DNA of 17,169 nucleotides, taken from the NCBI GenBank assembly GCA_002314945.1, contig DCHV01000008.1, forward strand, positions 827-17,995, in the 5' to 3' direction. This document shows positions 12,800 to 17,169 of the stretch, piece after piece. This DNA is from Prevotellaceae bacterium UBA1743. GTDB taxonomy: Bacteria > Bacteroidota > Bacteroidia > Bacteroidales > Bacteroidaceae. Every line of letters starts with the position of its first letter. The first letter of the stretch is position 1. The position numbers and the translations under genes were made by a program. The notes below the pieces were generated by a model. It did no database searches. It was given only the letters and a program-made list of their open reading frames with translations, and was not told the DNA's origin.

Positions 12800-15166
12800 A
12801 TGAGTTACACCATATCATCCATATCCGTTCTGATAGGAGCCCACCGAATAGGTTCCGAGGAACACACCATCGACTGGCTCCTCACCGACAGCAGAAGCCT
12901 CTGCTTTCCCGAAACATCCCTTTTCTTCGCGCTCGAGACAGGGCGCGGAGATGGCCACCGATACATCGCCGACCTTTACCAAAGAGGTGTCCGCTGTTTC
13001 GTGGTACGCCATCTGGTGGAGGGAGATTTCCCTCTTGCCAACTTCCTGCTCGTCCAGGATACATCCAAGGCTCTGCAGCGGTTAGCCGAGCGTCATCGCG
13101 ATTCCTTCTCCATCCCTGTGATAGGCATCACGGGCAGCAACGGAAAGACGACAATCAAGGAGTGGCTCTATCAGTTGCTCTGCCCCGACTACATCGTCAC
13201 ACGCAGCCCCCGCAGCTACAACTCACAGGTGGGCGTACCCCTCTCTGTATGGGGATTGTGGGAACAGAGTCAGATAGGCCTTTTCGAGGCCGCCATCTCT
13301 CAGCCAGACGAGATGGACGCTCTGGAACGCATCATCCAGCCCACCATCGGAGTATTCACCTGCTTAGGTAGCGCACATCAGGAGAATTTCCAGTCAATGG
13401 AACAGAAATGCCGCGAGAAACTCCGTCTGTTCCAGCACGCTCAGGTACTCATTTTCCCAGCCGACAACAGCATCGTGCAGAAATGCGTGGAGGAAATGGA
13501 TTTCCAGGGACAACTCATCCCATGGCATAGCACGGGAAACGCTATCGACGACAACAAGGTCATCTGTGCTACCGTATGCCGCCATCTCGGGATGACAGAA
13601 GAGGAGATACAGCGAAGAACCGCCATATTGGAGCCCGTAGCCATGCGGCTCGAAGTAAAAGAGGGACAGAACGGATGCACGCTCATCAACGATTCCTACA
13701 ACAGCGACCTCAACAGTCTCGACATCGCACTCGACTTCATGAACCGCAGGCCTGAGCAGGAAGGGCGGTCACGCACCCTCATCCTCAGCGATATACAGCA
13801 GACAGGTATTCCTCCCAAGCAACTTTATACCCACCTGTCAGAATTGCTCGCCATGAGAGGCATCGAGCACCTTATCGGGGTGGGACCCATCATCATGCAG
13901 CACAAGGACTGTTTCCAGGGACTACCCACTCGCTGCGATTTCTTTGCCACCACCGACGACCTGCTGAGTAGCCCCCTGTTGCAAAGTCTGCAAAACAGGC
14001 TGATACTCATCAAGGGAGCACGCAATTTCCATTTCGATCGTCTGACGGAGCGTATGGAGAACCGAGTACACGAGACCATCCTGGAAGTCAATCTCGGATC
14101 CATCGTGGATAATCTGCACTACTACCGTTCCTTCCTCCATACAGATACCCGCATCGTGTGCATGGTCAAGGCCAATGCCTACGGAGCAGGAGCCATCGAA
14201 ATAGCCAAGACATTGCAAGACAACCATGTCGATTACCTCGCTGTGGCAGTTGCCGACGAAGGGGTAGATCTGCGTCATGCCGGCATCTCGTCCAACGTGA
14301 TGGTGATGAATCCCGAGATGAGCAGTTTTCATCTCCTCTTCCAATATCAGTTGGAACCCGAGGTATATAGTTTCCGTCTGCTGGAAGCCCTCATTCATGC
14401 AGCCGAGATGGAAGGCATCACCGATTTTCCTATCCATATCAAGCTGGACACAGGTATGCATCGGTTGGGATTCGACCCCGCGCAAGACATGGAACGCCTC
14501 ATCCACCGTCTGCAACATCAGACAGCCCTCATCCCTCGCTCCGTCTTCTCACACTTTGTAGGAAGCGACAGCGACGATTTCGACACCTATTCCCAGCAAC
14601 AGTATGCACGTTTCTGCCAGGGAGCAGATGCGTTGCAGGGAGCCTACCGCCACCATATCCTACGACATATATGCAACAGCGCAGGCATCGAGCACTTCCC
14701 TCAATATCAAATGGATATGGTGCGCCTTGGCCTCGGTCTATATGGTATCAACAGCCGTAACAACCAGTTGATACACAACGTCACGACCCTCAAGACCACC
14801 ATTCTGCAGATTCACGATGTCAAGGCTGGCGAGAGTATCGGGTATAGCCGACGCACATGGCTCGACCGCGACAGCCGTATCGCAGCCATCCCCATCGGAT
14901 ATGCCGACGGCCTCGACCGCAAATTGGGCAACCGCCAGGCCTACTGCCTCGTAGGAGGACAGAAAGCCGAGTACGTAGGCAATATTTGCATGGACGTATG
15001 CATGATCGACGTCACCGATATCGAATGCAAGGAAGGCGACACCGCCCTCATCTTCGGTGCAGACCTGCCCATCGCCTCGCTGAGCGACATCACAGGCACC
15101 ATTCCCTACGAAATCATGACAGGCGTAAGCAACCGCGTAAAGCGCATTTATCTGATTAACTCGTAG
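12800..15166 (+). CDS. murF-alr: Bifunctional UDP-MurNAc-tripeptide:D-Ala-D-Ala ligase / alanine racemase
   Basis: A 788-residue fusion. The N-terminal MurF half (about 1-425) adds D-Ala-D-Ala to UDP-MurNAc-tripeptide using ATP: P-loop GITGSNGKTT (109-118), NDSYNSDLNSL (297-307) and IKGARN (404-409). The C-terminal Alr half (about 426-788) is a PLP-dependent alanine racemase: EVNLGSIVDN, PLP lysine K457 in MVKANAYGAG, LDTGMHRLGF, then SIGYSRRTW with the probable catalytic Tyr, IPIGYADGLDR and NICMDVCMIDVTD. Together they supply D-Ala and complete the pentapeptide precursor in the cytoplasm. This fusion is characteristic of Bacteroidota. The ATG at 12800 is chosen over one at 12695, which lies inside the GSCFA gene. 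It ends in TAG, followed at once by TAA, and is 5 bp from the end of the convergent DUF3089 gene. Confidence 0.95.
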   Translation: MSYTISSISVLIGAHRIGSEEHTIDWLLTDSRSLCFPETSLFFALETGRGDGHRYIADLYQRGVRCFVVRHLVEGDFPLANFLLVQDTSKALQRLAERHRDSFSIPVIGITGSNGKTTIKEWLYQLLCPDYIVTRSPRSYNSQVGVPLSVWGLWEQSQIGLFEAAISQPDEMDALERIIQPTIGVFTCLGSAHQENFQSMEQKCREKLRLFQHAQVLIFPADNSIVQKCVEEMDFQGQLIPWHSTGNAIDDNKVICATVCRHLGMTEEEIQRRTAILEPVAMRLEVKEGQNGCTLINDSYNSDLNSLDIALDFMNRRPEQEGRSRTLILSDIQQTGIPPKQLYTHLSELLAMRGIEHLIGVGPIIMQHKDCFQGLPTRCDFFATTDDLLSSPLLQSLQNRLILIKGARNFHFDRLTERMENRVHETILEVNLGSIVDNLHYYRSFLHTDTRIVCMVKANAYGAGAIEIAKTLQDNHVDYLAVAVADEGVDLRHAGISSNVMVMNPEMSSFHLLFQYQLEPEVYSFRLLEALIHAAEMEGITDFPIHIKLDTGMHRLGFDPAQDMERLIHRLQHQTALIPRSVFSHFVGSDSDDFDTYSQQQYARFCQGADALQGAYRHHILRHICNSAGIEHFPQYQMDMVRLGLGLYGINSRNNQLIHNVTTLKTTILQIHDVKAGESIGYSRRTWLDRDSRIAAIPIGYADGLDRKLGNRQAYCLVGGQKAEYVGNICMDVCMIDVTDIECKEGDTALIFGADLPIASLSDITGTIPYEIMTGVSNRVKRIYLINS

Positions 15167-15171
15167 TAAGC

Positions 15172-16104
15172 CTATCGTCCGAAGTACGCATCAATGCGCT
15201 TCTGTGCATTGATGGTGATATTATCATAGAAGAACTGCCAGTCAGAGAGGTGATAGGACTTATCTCCGAATAATGGATTTGCCAGACAAGAATCTTCACA
15301 ATTTACAATGACGGAGCCTCTCTGAGGATTGATCTGAGCATCGTGCTCACCATCCAGGTTCAGTTCAGCTGATGCATACGTGTCATCCAGTTTCCAGTTG
15401 AGAGGATTGATGCAAATGTCATCGCCAGACAGCAGGAGACTCGTTTCTGTTGCCCCAGGAGCCTCCAGATTCCATGAGATAACAACACCCGTATCCGTCT
15501 CACCCTTTGCATATTTTACGTGAGGATTCTCCTCGTAGTAGCTCTTGCCGAATCCGAAACCAAGAGCGTATGCAGCAATCATTCTCTCCATATAATCAGG
15601 ATGTCCCTTCATGTAATCAGACAGAATGAATTTGATAATGATAGAACCCTGGGAATGTCCAGTCAGAATAAAGGGACGCCCATCGTTCAGATTCTCGAAA
15701 TAATAATCCAGAGCTTTATAGACATCTTTCAGGCCCTGTGTTTCTTTCGTACGATCGCACACCTCGGTGTACGATGTGACATCAGAGAGAGCATCCATGG
15801 AGCACTATCTATAATAAGGTACATATTCATTGGCTATTTTTCCGACCGCATACCCTTTTTTCTTGTACGAAAGAGGAGCGACCTTTCTCATGGTAGAATC
15901 ATTGATATCCACAATTCCCGTTTCGCTTTTCATCACCACGGTAGGGTAAATGTAAATAGCATCCACTTCATGAGAAGGATTTTTTTCGCATACGACCCAG
16001 TTGTTAGGATCGGAATAATCTATTTCCTGATACTTCCCTACCGAGCATGACACAGTCAGACATAGCACCGACAGCCAGAGGATAAATGATATTTTTTTCA
16101 TCAT
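15172..16104 (-). pseudogene. DUF3089 alpha/beta-hydrolase lipoprotein interrupted by an in-frame TAG
   Basis: The reading frame from 16104 encodes a signal sequence MMKKISFILWLSVLCLTVSC with a lipobox-like end (Cys at residue 20), then DAIYIYPTVV and NEYVPYYR, followed by TAG (15805-15807) and, in the same frame, the rest of the protein to a TAG stop at 15174-15172. The distal part has the nucleophile motif GHSQGS (Ser at residue 151 of the full frame), NPLNW, and a YHLSDWQFFYDNI segment with the probable catalytic His, all typical of DUF3089. Family members read YxPRYRQ at the interruption, so TAG probably replaces CAG (one C to T change). Total 310 positions, a normal length with no deletion. 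Possibilities are a fresh nonsense mutation, sequencing error, or read-through. An ATG at 15798 could initiate the distal fragment, which would lack the signal and N-terminal strands. Confidence 0.8.
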
Positions 16105-16164
16105 ATCGAGGTGGTAAATAGTTCTTGAAAGAATTCTTGATGAGATAAAAAACAATTGATAGGA

Positions 16165-16172
16165 CAAAGGTA
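16165..16172 (-). promoter_or_regulatory. -7 box of DUF3089 gene promoter
   Basis: On the minus strand TACCTTTG (16172-16165) is an exact TAnnTTTG and is identical to the -7 box of the RsmI-like gene. It lies 60 bp upstream of the start at 16104. The presence of an intact promoter suggests that interruption of the gene is recent. No clear -33 TTTG. Confidence 0.5.
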
Positions 16173-16233
16173 CAAATAAAATCCGAGCCCCACCCCCTTT
16201 GGAGGAAAAATTTCAAAAACAAGAATGGTTTAT

Positions 16234-16299
16234 CCCAAATCGGTCATTAGGAATTCCCTGTGTCATACGGCAGCGAGAAATTCTAATAACCGATTTGGG
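16234..16299. repeat. Large imperfect inverted repeat (22-bp arms, about 22-bp loop)
   Basis: The left arm starts CCCAAATCGGTCATTAG (16234-16250) and the right arm, read on the other strand from 16299, starts CCCAAATCGGTTATTAG. With one mismatch and a one-base bulge the match extends through AATT. The loop contains GTCATACGGCAGCG. It could be a hairpin terminator-like structure without a T-tract, or a remnant end of a mobile element. It directly precedes the DUF4143 fragment. Confidence 0.65.
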
Positions 16300-16305
16300 T
16301 TAAAT

Positions 16306-16351
16306 AAATTTGGGGATTATTCAGAAATTCATCAAAAAAAATTTGGGGATT
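16306..16351 (+). repeat. Pair of identical 13-bp repeats AAATTTGGGGATT
   Basis: AAATTTGGGGATT occurs at 16306-16318 and 16339-16351, 33 bp apart start to start, which is three times the 11-bp unit length used by the tandem arrays in this window. A related GATTTGGGTT ends the adjacent inverted repeat. No function recognised. Confidence 0.6.
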
Positions 16352-16356
16352 TAGAA

Positions 16357-16612
16357 AACAAACTATTCTATCATACCTGGCATTCAGAAACACCCAACCA
16401 CAACTATGAGATGGATTTTCGGCTTTCACGGGGCACAAAGTTGTGGCCTTTGGAGGTAAAGTCTTCTGGATATAACACCCACAAATCCCTTGACGAGTTC
16501 TGCAAAGAAGTTCTCCTCGCATATCAGCAACAGGTATCTCATTTACACCAAGGAGTTGCGCAAAGACCAGGAAACAACCCTTCTTCCTGTGTTTATGAGT
16601 ATGTTCCTGTGA
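16357..16612 (+). pseudogene. Decayed C-terminal fragment of a DUF4143 (AAA_14) ATPase
   Basis: Frame one reads NKLFYHTWHSETPNHNYEMD, then FRLSRGTKLWPLEVKSSGYN and THKSLDEFC, the restriction-endonuclease-like C-terminal domain of DUF4143 ATPases (E-x-D-F, then EVKSS). At 16507 a one-base shift moves the continuation to frame two, where KFSSHISNRYLIYTKELRKD and QETTLLPVFMSMFL follow and end at TGA 16610-16612, a typical family ending. The roughly 300 residues of the N-terminal P-loop ATPase domain are absent, and the sequence upstream is repeats. It is therefore a truncated, frameshifted relic. The intact family consists of stand-alone ATPases of unclear role that are often mobile and multi-copy in Bacteroidales genomes. 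Confidence 0.78.
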
Positions 16613-16662
16613 TTGTGTCTCGCTGCCAGAATGATGGCGACTCCAGCTCTCGGTCGAATTTT

Positions 16663-16706
16663 GCATACGGTGTGCATTCGGATTGCATTCGGATTGCAAT
16701 CGGACT
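16663..16706 (+). repeat. 11-bp tandem array D (GCATTCGGATT type, 4 units)
   Basis: Units are GCATACGGTGT, GCATTCGGATT, GCATTCGGATT and GCAATCGGACT. GCA and CGG are invariant at fixed positions and there are no indels. It is immediately downstream of the DUF4143 fragment. Confidence 0.82.
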
Positions 16707-16900
16707 CTCACGGGTCTTCCAAAACTATCGAAAATCATCCACCGGTACTTAATTATCGATGGCTTAGTAACCTATTTGTTGTTACTTGGCACACCTTTAA
16801 AAGAGAAAAAGGACAATTTGCCATTCTCGGATGGTTTGTAGTGGGGACATTTTCGATATTCCAACAACCGAAAATTGAAAATTATTGACAAGGGTCTCAT

Positions 16901-16949
16901 TTTTCAATACGAAGGGATCACGAACGGATAGCGAAGGGATTACGAAGGA
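16901..16949 (+). repeat. 11-bp tandem array E, related to array A, with TTTTCAATA leader
   Basis: TTTTCAATA (16901-16909) runs into the units ATCACGAACGG, ATAGCGAAGGG and ATTACGAAGGA after a first AATACGAAGGG. Aligned with 4584-4632 it has 41 of 49 identical bases in the same orientation, so arrays A and E are copies of one element while the other arrays are not. Confidence 0.85.
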
Positions 16950-17060
16950 GAAGAAAAGTAAAAAAATATGACTCTTCGCAACACCAATCCTTACACTTGT
17001 ACATTGGAACTCGAAAATGAGACTCGCAAGAAATGTTTTATACATTTAATCTCACTCTTT

Positions 17061-17080
17061 CTGATTGTTCAGTCAATCAG
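17061..17080. repeat. Perfect 7-bp hairpin
   Basis: CTGATTG (17061-17067) and CAATCAG (17074-17080) are exact reverse complements with a 6-base loop TTCAGT. No T-tract follows directly, so a terminator is not supported; it could be an operator-like site or chance. Confidence 0.35.
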
Positions 17081-17103
17081 TTAGTTGAGTCATAATTCAA
17101 TTC

Positions 17104-17130
17104 CACTTTAACCTCACTTTAACCTCACGT
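17104..17130 (+). repeat. Short 11-bp tandem repeat F (CACTTTAACCT, 2.4 units)
   Basis: CACTTTAACCT is repeated exactly (17104-17114, 17115-17125) and followed by CACGT. Again the unit is 11 bp, but the sequence is unrelated to the other arrays. Confidence 0.65.
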
Positions 17131-17169
17131 TTGGACAGCACGATAGTAAGCGTGTCCGCGATGTCGCCT

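Larger units (their letters stand above)
16613..17169. other. Gene-free, repeat-bearing stretch at the right end
   Basis: No ORF here resembles a protein family; the longest ones translate the 11-bp repeats. Content seen: 11-bp array D (16663-16706), 11-bp array E (16901-16949), a short perfect hairpin (17061-17080), and 2.4 units of a further 11-bp repeat (17104-17130). The final 40 bases may belong to the next gene's flank but nothing is recognisable. Confidence 0.7.

Noticed and set aside
11824..12801. 325-residue minus-strand ORF opposite the GSCFA gene
   Set aside because: Antisense shadow; the plus strand carries all GSCFA family motifs.
15805..15807. Genome-wide TAG to Gln recoding
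   Set aside because: TAG is the natural terminator of the RsmI-like gene, murF-alr and the DUF3089 gene itself in this window.
16283..16738. 151-residue minus-strand ORF
   Set aside because: It is antisense to the recognisable DUF4143 fragment and includes translated repeats.
16797..17045. 82-residue minus-strand ORF
   Set aside because: Part of it (VIPSLSVRDPF) is a translation of the 11-bp array; no family resemblance.

Overview
This window looks like a chromosomal segment of a Bacteroidota bacterium, most likely order Bacteroidales and Prevotella-like. The evidence is a fused MurF-Alr cell-wall enzyme beside a GSCFA-domain protein, promoters of the Bacteroidota type (-7 box TAnnTTTG, sometimes with a -33 TTTG), and genes whose best family matches are typical of that phylum. 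Genus placement is an inference.

Layout. (1) 1-4283, minus strand: a tightly packed leucine/branched-chain amino acid operon read leuC > leuD > a LeuA/CimA-type synthase > leuB, with leuB running off the left edge. (2) 4284-4943: a 660-base gap almost entirely made of repeats. It holds a decayed duplicate of the leuC promoter, a 41-bp direct repeat, and three different tandem arrays that all have an 11-bp unit. (3) 4944-6541: a short RsmI-like SAM methyltransferase (+) converging on a Tat-exported TIM-barrel sugar isomerase-like protein (-). (4) 6671-8493 (+): a two-gene, translationally coupled unit made of a compact ABC/AAA-type ATPase and a DUF4435 (Toprim-like) protein. This is the AriA-AriB architecture of the PARIS anti-phage system and the best candidate in the window for an unusual biological system. 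(5) 8436-11741, minus: dxs followed by trkA; the 3' end of trkA overlaps the DUF4435 gene tail-to-tail by 58 bp, and no trkH follows. (6) 11833-15166 (+): GSCFA protein and bifunctional MurF-alanine racemase. (7) 15172-16104, minus: a DUF3089 lipoprotein hydrolase interrupted by one in-frame TAG exactly where the family has a conserved Gln. (8) 16105-17169: gene-poor, with a large inverted repeat, a decayed C-terminal fragment of a DUF4143 ATPase, and more 11-bp tandem arrays, one of which is a relative of an array 12 kb away.

How the genes work together: regions 1, 3, 5 and 6 are mostly housekeeping (leucine/isoleucine precursors, rRNA modification, isoprenoid precursors, K+ uptake control, peptidoglycan precursors). 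Region 4 is the possible defence module, and regions 2 and 8 are repeat-rich, decaying intergenic DNA.
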